Source of the DNA: CAYOXX01 sp964408025
GTDB taxonomy: Bacteria > Acidobacteriota > DATKUA01
Length of the DNA stretch: 64,000 nucleotides
Assembly (NCBI GenBank): GCA_964408025.1
Contig: CAYOXX010000002.1
Coordinates: 62,001 to 126,000 of the forward strand
Direction of reading: 5' to 3'
The first letter of the stretch is position 1. Every line of letters starts with the position of its first letter. The translations under genes were made by a program, and so were the position numbers. Positions 36,490 to 45,007 of this stretch are shown here, piece by piece. The notes below the pieces were generated by a model, which searched no databases, was not told where the DNA came from, and was given only the letters and a program-made list of their open reading frames with translations.

Positions 36490-37203
36490 ATGATATCCTT
36501 TATACTCGCAGCAGCCGCCTTATTCGTCGCGCCGCCCGGCCCCGACAGCGCTGTCACCTGGGGCCCGACGATTCACCAGATAGTTGTGGTCAAGGCCTCA
36601 ACTCTGATGCCCCCGTCCCTGCAGCACCAGATTCTGCATCACCGGCGCGAGATCCTGCGCGGCTGCCTCGACGTCCTGAGTGAGAACCTCCAGCCCGATC
36701 CGCAGGGCGCCGACGTGACTACGGCCTACGACGCCGTACTCGTCGAGCTCCGCTCGAGGCCGCAGTTTGAAGAGATCTGCTATGGTCTCGGGCGCCTTAG
36801 CGCCCTGGCCGGGGAATTCGCCTCCCCCTTGAGGGATCTGCCCCCTGGCAGCGACACAACAGCGTTTCGCGACTTCGCGGTAGGGGCGCTCGATACGTTC
36901 CCTCTGGTCATTACGCACGACGGAGAGGAGCACCTGAGCGAGGGCTCCCTGAGCGCATATTTGCAATACGTCGCCAGGCGCAACAGCCTCAGGCGAGAGC
37001 TGATCGCCGGCATCCTGTGCGAGGAGTCGGATCCTGAAACCTGGCGCGATCAGCGCTCGGCCGCCTACGGCGCCGGGCTCCTCTGCTACAACGACCTGGT
37101 GCTCGACACCGCCCGCCTCTGGCTCTACCTCTGGCAGGAAGCCGGGGGTGAGATTGGCGAGGCGCCCTATTTCCGCATCCCCGTAGCCGGAGCGCAGCAG
37201 TGA
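36490..37203 (+). CDS. Exported protein of unknown function, possibly phospholipase C/S1-P1 nuclease-like
   Basis: The ATG at 36490 begins a hydrophobic signal (MISFILAAAALFVAPPG); an in-frame GTG lies 18 bases upstream. The product has 237 residues. The mature N-terminus SAVTWGPTIHQIVVVKA has the Trp and His spacing seen in zinc-dependent phospholipase C/S1-P1 nuclease folds, and THDGEEHL could offer further ligands, but the full set is not clear. The protein is mostly helical. Its end overlaps the start of the IspH-UbiA gene by four bases (GTGA), so they are co-translated. The family assignment is tentative. Confidence 0.6.
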   Translation: MISFILAAAALFVAPPGPDSAVTWGPTIHQIVVVKASTLMPPSLQHQILHHRREILRGCLDVLSENLQPDPQGADVTTAYDAVLVELRSRPQFEEICYGLGRLSALAGEFASPLRDLPPGSDTTAFRDFAVGALDTFPLVITHDGEEHLSEGSLSAYLQYVARRNSLRRELIAGILCEESDPETWRDQRSAAYGAGLLCYNDLVLDTARLWLYLWQEAGGEIGEAPYFRIPVAGAQQ

Positions 37204-38927
37204 AAATCAAGGTCGCCAAGACGGCGGGCTTCTGCTGGGGCGTGAGGCGGGCCATCGACCGCGTCCTCGAGCTGCGCGACAAAACCTCTGACAAGATACA
37301 AACCCTCGGCCCCCTGATCCACAATCCGCAGGCGCTGGAGATGCTCGAGCAGAAAGGGATCGACATCGCCGAAAGCCTCGATGACCTGAGCGGCGGCATG
37401 GTGGTCATCCGCACGCACGGCATCTCGCCCGCCGTGCGCAGCGAGCTGCAACATCGAAACCTAAGTATCTGCGACGGCACATGCCCGCGGGTGGCCCACA
37501 TCCAGTCGCTCATCAGGCGCTGCGGACGCGTCGGCAAGCAGGTGGTCATCGCCGGCGACGCTGGCCACGCCGAGGTGGTGGGACTGATGGGCTGCGCCGG
37601 CGAAGCGGGCCACGTGGTCTCGAGCGCCGAGGACGTCGAGACCCTGCCGGAGCTGGACCGCGTAGCGCTGGTGGCGCAGACCACCTTTGGGGAGGCCGAA
37701 TTCGCGGAAATCGTCGCCGCCGTGCGCAAGCGCTTCCCCAGCGCCGAAGTGTTCGACACAATCTGCGACTCGACGCACAACCGGCAACGCGAGGTCCGCG
37801 AGCTGGCCGGGGACTGCGACGTGATAATCGTCATCGGCGGCCGGGGCTCCGCCAACACGCGGCGCCTGGCCGAGCTGGCCGGCTCGCTTGGGGCCCTCAC
37901 GCGCCTCGTCGAGAGCGACGACGAGCTGCAGCCGCAAATGTTCGACGGCGCCCGCACGGTCGGCGTCACCGCCGGAGCCTCGACACCGCATTGGATGATC
38001 CAGCGGGTAGTCGAGCGGATCGAGGCGATCGGCAAGAGCCGCAAGAAGCGTTGGCTCGCTGCGGCCTGCCGATTCCTGGTGGCCAGCAACATCTTCGTAG
38101 CAGTTGGCGCCGGCCTGCTCTGCCTGCTGACGGCCGCCCTGCTGGGCATCGAGCCGCGGCTGCAATATGGCCTCATCGCCGGCTGCTACATATTCGCCAT
38201 GCACCTGCTCAGCCACTTCGCCGACCCCAACGCCGTCGGTCACAACGAGCCGCTGCGGTTTCGCCTATACAGGAGATACAAGCTTCCGATGGCCGCGGCG
38301 GGGTCTATCTCGGCCGCCGTCGCCATTGGCGTAGCCTTCTCACTCGATCCGCTGGCCGGGATGCTGCTGCTGGTGGCCACCGCGACGGGACTACTCTACA
38401 GTGTGCGGGTGGTGCCGCGCCGCTGGGCCCTGACGCTGCGCTTCCGCCGCCTCAAAGACATCCCCAGCTCCAAAGACCTCTTCGTCGCGATCGCCTGGAG
38501 CGCGGTAACGGTGCTCGTGCCGGCCTTGCACCGCGGCCCACATACGCTCTCCGCCGCGGTCCTCAGCCCCCTCATCGGCGTCTTCGTCCTGGTCTACGCC
38601 CGCTCCGTTCTGTTCGACATGCGCGAGATCCGGGGAGACCGGCTGGTCGGTAAGGAGACGCTACCAACCATCCTGGGTGTCGGCAGGACGCAGCTCTGGC
38701 TGGCTTCCGTCGTCGCCGCGGCCGCCTTGCTCTACCTGGCCGCCAGCCTCTCAGGCCTGCCCTCGCCGGCGAGCCTGATGGTGGTGCCGCTGCTTATCTA
38801 CATCGGGATCGCGCAGCTGCTCTTTCACTTCGAGCTGATCGGGATCGGCCTGGCAACCGAGGCGGTCGTCGACGGCAACTTCTACCTCGCCGGCCTGCTC
38901 GGCGCGGCCTGGATGGCGCTAACTTAA
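37200..38927 (+). CDS. IspH (LytB) fused to a UbiA-type prenyltransferase-like membrane domain
   Basis: The product has 575 residues with a GTG start overlapping the upstream stop. Residues 1-275 are a complete IspH. Cluster cysteines are C12 (AGFCWGVRRA), C95 (CDGTCPRV) and C189 (DTICDSTHNRQ). H41, H74 and H123 are in LIHN, RTHG and GHAEVVG, E125 is the expected acid, and GGRGSANTRRL is the diphosphate-binding loop. IspH makes IPP and DMAPP from HMBPP. Residues about 285-575 form eight or nine helices of UbiA type with the second Asp motif (FDMREIRGDRLVGKETLP). The first motif is degenerate (DPNAVGHNE). The fusion could link isoprenoid supply to membrane prenylation, but the weak first motif leaves catalysis in doubt. 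Confidence 0.87.
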   Translation: MKIKVAKTAGFCWGVRRAIDRVLELRDKTSDKIQTLGPLIHNPQALEMLEQKGIDIAESLDDLSGGMVVIRTHGISPAVRSELQHRNLSICDGTCPRVAHIQSLIRRCGRVGKQVVIAGDAGHAEVVGLMGCAGEAGHVVSSAEDVETLPELDRVALVAQTTFGEAEFAEIVAAVRKRFPSAEVFDTICDSTHNRQREVRELAGDCDVIIVIGGRGSANTRRLAELAGSLGALTRLVESDDELQPQMFDGARTVGVTAGASTPHWMIQRVVERIEAIGKSRKKRWLAAACRFLVASNIFVAVGAGLLCLLTAALLGIEPRLQYGLIAGCYIFAMHLLSHFADPNAVGHNEPLRFRLYRRYKLPMAAAGSISAAVAIGVAFSLDPLAGMLLLVATATGLLYSVRVVPRRWALTLRFRRLKDIPSSKDLFVAIAWSAVTVLVPALHRGPHTLSAAVLSPLIGVFVLVYARSVLFDMREIRGDRLVGKETLPTILGVGRTQLWLASVVAAAALLYLAASLSGLPSPASLMVVPLLIYIGIAQLLFHFELIGIGLATEAVVDGNFYLAGLLGAAWMALT

Positions 38928-38991
38928 GCGGCGCTTATAGCAACTTTCGATAGTCATGATCATTCCAAACTCTACAGCATCTTCATCATGG

Positions 38992-39082
38992 CTGTCATTG
39001 CAACCACGAGTGAAAACGAGGGGAAAGCAATCCCTTACTTGCGCAGATTGCTTCAATCGCTGACGCGCTTTCGCAATGACAG
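38992..39082 (+). repeat. MITE-like interspersed palindrome
   Basis: Outer arms CTGTCATTGC (38992-39001) and GCAATGACAG (39073-39082) are perfectly complementary. Inner arms GCAATC and GATTGC (39027-39050) add a second level of pairing. This recalls the widespread bacterial palindromes that start with TGTCATTGCGAG and contain GCAATC/GATTGC. The 222-base intergenic region holds nothing else recognisable. Confidence 0.65.
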
Positions 39083-39149
39083 TTAAAACAAGATTTTCGA
39101 AAACTACTCTAACGGAATCGCATCGGGAACCGAGGCAGTGATTCCCCGG

Positions 39150-40280
39150 TTACGGAATCGGTAGCCCATCGCCGGCGGGCCCCTCGCTTCGCGGGCTTTC
39201 TATGTCGGTATGTTCGCCTCCCTCACCGTCGGGGCCGTAATCGCCGCGGGAGACGATTTCGCGGGTGATGTCGACAAAGTAGTCGGCAATATCGCCTGGG
39301 ATGATCAGGACAATCGAGATCTCCATCTCGTCCTGCTCGACCTGCACCGAATCGAGCATCTGGATCAGGTGCCGCTTAAGCGTTTCCACGTCCCCCGTAG
39401 AGTCCACCGAGCGGCTGATATCTTCGCTCTGAATCAGCATGTTCAGCAGCCCGACGATGGCCCGCAGGCCACGCGCGATGTTGAGCGCGTCCTCGGCAGA
39501 GCTGCACAGGGCCTTCACCCGCAGCGTGACATCGTCGGCCGCGTCCACGCCGATGTAGCCTACGCGCAAGGTGAGAAAGGTCTGCAGGAGCGGGTACTCA
39601 TCGACCAAGGGGCCAATCATGCTTTCTATGCCGTCGATGCCGAGCCAGAAATCGTCGGTGGCCACCAGGAAGGGGCGGAAGGGACGTATACCCTCTCCGT
39701 CGAGAACCGAGGTGCCGCCGCCGGAGTGGAAAGCGAGGCTGTTCCGAACCATCTCCGTGGTGCCGAGAGCCACGATGTTCTCGTCGATGAAGGCGAAACC
39801 GAAATCGCTGCCGGAGAAGTAGAGGTTTGCGTCCCCGACCTCCTCGAGCTCGAAGTAGCGCCGCTTCTCGCCGATCAGCCGCAGAACCTCCTCCTCGGTG
39901 ACCTCGCCGTCCAGGATCGCCAGGGTCTCGAACTCGCCATCAAGGTCTTCGGGGAAGGCAACCGCCCATGCCAGCGTGTGGAACCTCTCGATACCGATTC
40001 CGAGCTTGCTATCCCAGAGTTTGATGTGGCGGTTGAAGCTGGCGACACGGCGGCCGAAGCCGCTGCGGGCGATACCCTCGAGATCGGCGAAACCCAGAAA
40101 ACGGTACTCCCCGTCAGGGATCCAGACCAGCAGGGACTGCGACTGCTTGCCGGGACCGGCATCGCTCTGGCCGGCCTGGTCGCAGGACACGACAACCGCC
40201 AGAACCAGCGCCGCGCCCACCAGGGCCGCAACGCGGCTGCCGCCATTTCTCCTACGGCGCATCCTGCTATCGCTCCGCAT
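39150..40280 (-). CDS. Putative lipoprotein of unknown function, paralogue of the upstream gene
   Basis: The product has 376 residues. A basic N-terminus and hydrophobic stretch end in VVVSCDQAG, a probable lipobox. The mature part alternates helices and strands in a duplicated arrangement (LVWIPDGEYRFLGFADLEGI; FETLAILDGEVTEEEVLRLI), with the order seen in the next gene: 'a value, a set point, a difference'. Both resemble DUF3352/DUF4836-like secreted proteins. No catalytic motif was seen. It is likely co-transcribed with 40363-41331, 82 bases upstream. Confidence 0.65.
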   Translation of the reverse strand: MRSDSRMRRRRNGGSRVAALVGAALVLAVVVSCDQAGQSDAGPGKQSQSLLVWIPDGEYRFLGFADLEGIARSGFGRRVASFNRHIKLWDSKLGIGIERFHTLAWAVAFPEDLDGEFETLAILDGEVTEEEVLRLIGEKRRYFELEEVGDANLYFSGSDFGFAFIDENIVALGTTEMVRNSLAFHSGGGTSVLDGEGIRPFRPFLVATDDFWLGIDGIESMIGPLVDEYPLLQTFLTLRVGYIGVDAADDVTLRVKALCSSAEDALNIARGLRAIVGLLNMLIQSEDISRSVDSTGDVETLKRHLIQMLDSVQVEQDEMEISIVLIIPGDIADYFVDITREIVSRGDYGPDGEGGEHTDIESPRSEGPAGDGLPIP

Positions 40281-40362
40281 CGACTAATGGCCACGCGGGC
40301 CGAATTGGCATCCAGTTCCGCGTGGCTCGCCTCCACCACGTCTTCGACATCTGCCGTCGCCG

Positions 40363-41331
40363 CTACCGCTCGACTCCGCCCCTCATACCGATCATGTTGC
40401 TGAACTGCTCGAACAGCGTCACAAGAGTGGAGTCGGCTATGCTGCCGGTTATCATCAGCTTGTTGCCGGCGGTGCTATACTCCATGCCGTCGATGACCTC
40501 TCCTAAGGCGCCGGAAGCATCCATCATCCTCAGCATTGCGAACTGCTCCGCTACCTTCTCTTGGATAACCGGCAGCGCCTCAGGATCGCCCGCACCTAAC
40601 ACCACCCGGTAGTCGAGGGATTCCGCTTCGTGGGAGGCGCTCAGCGAGAAGTACTGCAGCTCGGCCATCTCGGGAGCCTGGCTGACCAGCATCGACCTGG
40701 CCTGCTCGGGGACGACTCCCGCGAGGAAGAAGAATCCTCCGGGATCGACGTCGACCATCGCCCCGACGAGCATCTGGTTAGCCGTCGCGTTCGCCAACTG
40801 GCCGGTCCTGACCTGTTCGTACGTCTCGAGACCATCGCGGCTCCCGGCAACGAAGGTTCCGGAACCGATTGCGGCCAGATAGCCGTCCTCGCTCTCCGGA
40901 TCGTCCTCGCCCTCCGCATCGTCCTCGCCCTCCTCATCCTCCGGATCGTAGATCCGAACGGCGGACAACGAGCCGATCTGCACCTCCTCGAACAGCTTCC
41001 CCTCGGCAGCCAGTATCGAGGTGACCTCGGCGATGCTGAAATCCCCGCTGAGAACTGCGTAGGCGTTCCGAGGATTGCGCAGATCTCCGATACCGATCAG
41101 CATCGTGTCGACCCTGGCAGTGAAATCGAAGCCTACATTCTCGATGTTGCCCTCGCGTATCTCCTGGGCCATCTCGGCAGGGAGCAATTCCATTATTCTC
41201 GCCAGGTCGACGCTGACTATGATCAAGGTGTCGTCGGGGAACAACTGCAGGGGCGATTCCTGCGCTGGCAGCCCGACGGCGGTAGCGGCCAAGACCGCGG
41301 CGGCCAGCGTGAGCGTACGTAGCAGCTTCAT
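40363..41331 (-). CDS. Secreted protein of unknown function with acidic repeat
   Basis: The ATG at 41331 starts a signal peptide (MKLLRTLTLAAAVLAATAVGLPAQ); the frame is open 16 codons further upstream. The product has 322 residues. An acidic stretch of EDD and EGEDD units (about 145-165) comes from short tandem repeats at 40896-40945. The fold pattern (LFPDDTLIIVSVDLARIMELLP; YAVLSGDFSIAEVTSIL) parallels the downstream lipoprotein. The function is unknown; a periplasmic location is inferred. Confidence 0.7.
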   Translation of the reverse strand: MKLLRTLTLAAAVLAATAVGLPAQESPLQLFPDDTLIIVSVDLARIMELLPAEMAQEIREGNIENVGFDFTARVDTMLIGIGDLRNPRNAYAVLSGDFSIAEVTSILAAEGKLFEEVQIGSLSAVRIYDPEDEEGEDDAEGEDDPESEDGYLAAIGSGTFVAGSRDGLETYEQVRTGQLANATANQMLVGAMVDVDPGGFFFLAGVVPEQARSMLVSQAPEMAELQYFSLSASHEAESLDYRVVLGAGDPEALPVIQEKVAEQFAMLRMMDASGALGEVIDGMEYSTAGNKLMITGSIADSTLVTLFEQFSNMIGMRGGVER

Positions 41332-41501
41332 AATCCGTCCTCTCTTCGGTCTCTCTGCAGAGAAACCTCTTGTTCCCAATTGTTAAAACGAATTAGATTC
41401 CCGCAGGTTCACGGCGACCAGCATTCTATTGACGAGAGAATGAGGTGTCAACGCTGCGGGCTCGACACTCGGCAGGGCGGGCAGAGCAGGCGGCGCCCGA
41501 A

Positions 41502-43313
41502 TCAGTCCTGCCGTTCCCCTCCCCCGTTGACTTCGAGACCCAGTTCGCTCAGCTGCTCGGGGTCCACTTTCGCGGGCGACTTGGTCATCGGGCAGAAGGC
41601 CGACGTGGTCTTGGGGAAAGCAATCACGCTGCGGATCGCGTTCTCCCCCGCCAGGAAGGCCACGATGCGGTCCCAGCCGAGCGCAATGCCCCCGTGGGGC
41701 GGCGCGCCGAAGCTGAGAGCGTCGAGCAGGAAGCCGAACTTCTCCCTCGCCTCCGCCTCGGATATACCGAGGACGGCGAAGACGCGGCGCTGCACCTCGG
41801 CGTCGTGGATGCGGATGCTGCCGCCCCCGATCTCCTCGCCGTTGAGCACCAGGTCGTAGGCCCGCGAGCGGACCCTCAGCGGTTCGCTCTCCAGCAGCTC
41901 GAGATCGTCTGGATGCGGAGCGGTGAACGGGTGGTGCGTCGGCACCGGGCGGCCTTCTGCGTCCTCCTCGAAGAGGGGGAAATCGACAACCCAGACAAAC
42001 TTCAGAAGTCCCTCGTCGCCAATCGCCATCTCCGCAGCAATGTGCAGCCGCAGTGCGCCGAGGGCGGCGCAGGCAATCTGCCAGCGGTCCGCCACCATCA
42101 GCAGCGCGGCGCCCTGATCGCATCCGCCGGCCTCGAAGAGCCGCTCGCAGAGGCTCCCGCCCAGAAGCTTTGCCCCGGGACCGGAGAAGCCGCCCTCACC
42201 CTCACCCGGCTCCCACTTGGCCCACACAAGCCCCTTGGCGCCGTGCTTGCGGGCGAACGCCTCGGCCTCGTCGAGCTGCCTGCGCGAAAGGTTGGCTCCG
42301 CCGGGCACGGCCAGGCCTTTGACTACGCCCCCGTCGCTAACGGCGTCGGCGAAGATGCGGAAATCGCAGTCCCTAACTAAATCGGTCAGCTCGACGAGCT
42401 CGAGGCCGAAGCGCAGGTCCGGTCTGTCGGAACCGAAGCGCTCCATAGCCTCTCGGTAGGAGAGGACGGGGAAGGGAGCCGTCACCTCCTCGCCCCTGCC
42501 GATGATTGCGTGGAGCCCGGCCATCAGCCGCTCGATTATCTCGAAGAGGTCGTCGGGCTCGATGAAGGCCATCTCGACGTCGATCTGGGTGAACTCGGGC
42601 TGGCGGTTGGCCCGCAAGTCCTCGTCGCGGAAGCACTTGGCTATCTGCACGTAGCGGTCGAAGCCGGAGACCATCAGAAGCTGCTTGTAGAGCTGCGGGC
42701 TCTGCGGCAGGGCGTAGAACCGGCCGCGGTGGACGCGGCTGGGCACCAGGAAGTCGCGCGCCCCCTCGGGCGTGCTTCTGGTCAGCACCGGCGTTTCCAC
42801 ATCTACGAATCCCTCCTCACTGAAGAAGTTGCGCGCGGCCAGCGTGGCCACGTGGCGCAGGATGATGTTCGCCTGCAGCGAGGGGCGGCGCAGATCGAGA
42901 TAGCGGTACTCGAGGCGCAGCTCCTCGCCGGCCGATGTGTCGTCCCTCGGCTCGAAGGGCGGCGTCGCCGCCTCGTTGAACAGCGCCAGCTCGGCCGCGA
43001 CCACCTCGATGTCGCCCGTCGCCATATCGGGATTTAGGTTCTCCTCGCTGCGAGGCTCGACCACGCCCCGGACGCCGACGACGTACTCGTGCCCGAGTTC
43101 CCCAACCGCCGCAGCCGCCTGCGGCCCGCGCTTCGGATCGCAGACCACCTGCGTTACGCCCGACCTGTCCCTCAGGTCAATGAAGATCAGGCCGCCGAGG
43201 TCGCGTAACCGGTTGACCCAGCCGGCGAGCACAACCTCCTGGCCGGCGTGATCCGCCCTCAGCTCTCCGCAGTTGTGTGTCCTGGCCCACTCCTTCGAGT
43301 ATGGAACTCTCAT
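41502..43313 (-). CDS. aspS: Aspartyl-tRNA synthetase
   Basis: The chosen start gives MRVPYSKEWARTHNCGELRA, the usual bacterial N-terminus; an in-frame ATG five codons upstream is less likely. The product has 603 residues with an OB-fold anticodon domain (20-110) and the class II motif 2 region QIAKCFRDEDLRANRQPEFTQ. The bacterial GAD insertion follows, and motif 3 is GIALGWDRIVAFLAG. It charges tRNA-Asp; sequence alone does not tell whether it also charges tRNA-Asn. It lies 62 bases downstream of the ParA-type gene on the same strand. Confidence 0.97.
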   Translation of the reverse strand: MRVPYSKEWARTHNCGELRADHAGQEVVLAGWVNRLRDLGGLIFIDLRDRSGVTQVVCDPKRGPQAAAAVGELGHEYVVGVRGVVEPRSEENLNPDMATGDIEVVAAELALFNEAATPPFEPRDDTSAGEELRLEYRYLDLRRPSLQANIILRHVATLAARNFFSEEGFVDVETPVLTRSTPEGARDFLVPSRVHRGRFYALPQSPQLYKQLLMVSGFDRYVQIAKCFRDEDLRANRQPEFTQIDVEMAFIEPDDLFEIIERLMAGLHAIIGRGEEVTAPFPVLSYREAMERFGSDRPDLRFGLELVELTDLVRDCDFRIFADAVSDGGVVKGLAVPGGANLSRRQLDEAEAFARKHGAKGLVWAKWEPGEGEGGFSGPGAKLLGGSLCERLFEAGGCDQGAALLMVADRWQIACAALGALRLHIAAEMAIGDEGLLKFVWVVDFPLFEEDAEGRPVPTHHPFTAPHPDDLELLESEPLRVRSRAYDLVLNGEEIGGGSIRIHDAEVQRRVFAVLGISEAEAREKFGFLLDALSFGAPPHGGIALGWDRIVAFLAGENAIRSVIAFPKTTSAFCPMTKSPAKVDPEQLSELGLEVNGGGERQD

Positions 43314-43375
43314 AGTCCGTTCTTCCAATGGCTACGCCGACGCCGGCTAGGCCGGGCGTTGCGGGCGACGCGTTT

Positions 43376-44152
43376 TCACGCTTCGTGTTCGCGGCGCAGA
43401 ACTTCCCGCGCCAGCCGCCGGTAGGCGGCCGCCCCCTTCGACGTGGGAGCGTAGTGGATCACCGGCCGACCTTCGGTCTGCGCGTTGTTGATAGCCACGT
43501 TGATCGGAATCACCGTGTCGAACACCTTGTCGCCGAAGTAGCGCTCCAGCTCCTTGTAGACGCGGTGGCTTATACTGGTGCGCTGGTCGTAAATGCAGGC
43601 CAGCACGCCGGTCACCACTACCTTGCGCGGCAGGTAAAGGTTGTCGTTTATCACCTCGATCAGATCGAGCAGGTCGCTGACGCCCTCCAGAGAGAGGTAG
43701 GCCAGCGCGCTGGTGATCAGGACGTCGGTGCTGGCGACCAGAGCGTTTATGGTCAGGATGCCGAGGAAGGGCGGGCAGTCGACGAAGACGAAGTCGAAGT
43801 GTTCCAGCACCGGCTCCAGTGCCCGCGCCAGGATGAACTCCTTGCCCGTGCGCGAGGCCAGCTCGACCTCCGTGGCGGCCAGGCTGGTCTCGCTGGGAAC
43901 CAGCCAGAGGTTCTCCAGCCCCGTGTGCACAATCGCATCGGCCAGCTCTACCTTGCCGGTGAGGATGTGGTAGAGGGAAACGCTCGCCTGCGTCGGGTCG
44001 AAGCCGAGCGACTTGCAGGAGTGCGCCTGGGCGTCGGAATCGACGACCAGAACCCGCTTGCCGAGTTCCGCCAACGCGGCGGACAGGTTGACCACGGTGG
44101 AGGTCTTCCCCACTCCCCCTTTCTGGTTGACCACCGCTACGATCCGGCCCAT
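43376..44152 (-). CDS. ParA/Soj-family ATPase
   Basis: The product has 258 residues. The deviant Walker A KGGVGKTSTVVNLSAAL follows MGRIVAVVNQ; Walker A' is VLVVDSDAQAH and Walker B FVFVDCPPFLG. A conventional chromosomal parB is not adjacent, and aspS follows instead, so the role may be chromosome segregation or positioning of another cargo. The divergent gene is efp. Confidence 0.92.
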   Translation of the reverse strand: MGRIVAVVNQKGGVGKTSTVVNLSAALAELGKRVLVVDSDAQAHSCKSLGFDPTQASVSLYHILTGKVELADAIVHTGLENLWLVPSETSLAATEVELASRTGKEFILARALEPVLEHFDFVFVDCPPFLGILTINALVASTDVLITSALAYLSLEGVSDLLDLIEVINDNLYLPRKVVVTGVLACIYDQRTSISHRVYKELERYFGDKVFDTVIPINVAINNAQTEGRPVIHYAPTSKGAAAYRRLAREVLRREHEA

Positions 44153-44255
44153 CTGCCCCCTTCCGGCTTTCCCGCGCCCGCGCAGGTTCCGCGCGGGCTT
44201 ACAATCTAAGAGAACAGCTCAAGCTGCGCAAGGGTTCATATCGAAGGCGCCGCGG

Positions 44256-44284
44256 TTGACTGCCCGGCGCAGCTTCGTTACGAT
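44256..44284 (+). promoter_or_regulatory. Sigma-70-type promoter of the EF-P gene
   Basis: TTGACT (44256-44261) and TACGAT (44279-44284) are separated by exactly 17 bases. The predicted start near 44291 gives a leader of about 40 bases before the efp ATG at 44330. Confidence 0.6.
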
Positions 44285-44329
44285 GATGCTTGGTCGGCAA
44301 CCAGTTCTCATCCTTCTCGAGGTCCGAGA

Positions 44330-44893
44330 ATGCTCCTACCCGCGACCCGCCTGCGCGCGGGCATGATCATCAAGTTCACCGGCGTGGCCTGCCGCGTAAC
44401 CGTCGTCCAGCACGTCACGCCGGGCAAGGGCCACGGCATGGTGCAGGCCAAGATGAAGAACCTCGACACCGGCACCAACATCGAGCACCGTTTCCGCAGC
44501 GACGAGAAGTTCGAGAAGGCCTTTCTGGAGAAGCGACGCATGCAGTACCTATACGCCGGCGACGGCGACCACGTTTTCATGGACCTCGAGTCGTTCGAGC
44601 AGACCCACATTGACGACGAGGCGATGGGCGACAACCGCTACTACCTCGTCCCCGCGCTAGAAATCAGCATGGAGTACTACGAGAGCAAGCCGGTCGGCCT
44701 CGAGCTTCCCACCACTGTGGAGCTCGAGATCGCCGAGACCGAGCCGCAGTTGAAGGGGGCGACCGCTTCGGCCTCCTACAAGCCGGCCACGCTCAAGACC
44801 GGCCTCGTGGTGCAGGTGCCCCCCTACCTCGACTCGGGCCAGCGCATCAAGATCGACACCCGCGACGGAACCTACATCGGCAAGGCGGACTGA
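44330..44893 (+). CDS. efp: Translation elongation factor P
   Basis: The product has 187 residues in the typical three-domain arrangement: KOW-like domain, then two OB folds (EISMEYYESKPVGLELP; TGLVVQVPPYLDSGQRIKIDTRDGTYIGKAD). The loop TPGKGHG carries Lys33 at the position that is modified or contacts the P-site tRNA, so this is a lysine-type and not an arginine-type (EarP) EF-P. It relieves ribosome stalling at polyproline. A good sigma-70 promoter lies upstream. No modifying enzyme gene is visible in the window. Confidence 0.96.
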   Translation: MLLPATRLRAGMIIKFTGVACRVTVVQHVTPGKGHGMVQAKMKNLDTGTNIEHRFRSDEKFEKAFLEKRRMQYLYAGDGDHVFMDLESFEQTHIDDEAMGDNRYYLVPALEISMEYYESKPVGLELPTTVELEIAETEPQLKGATASASYKPATLKTGLVVQVPPYLDSGQRIKIDTRDGTYIGKAD

Positions 44894-45007
44894 GAGGCCG
44901 GCCGAGCGATGTCGAGGGACCCACTCTCCAGGAAGCTTGACACATGCCGTGAACCGGCGTTCACGCCCAATCGCTTACCAAGTATTTTGAACACACCACG
45001 AAAAGGG

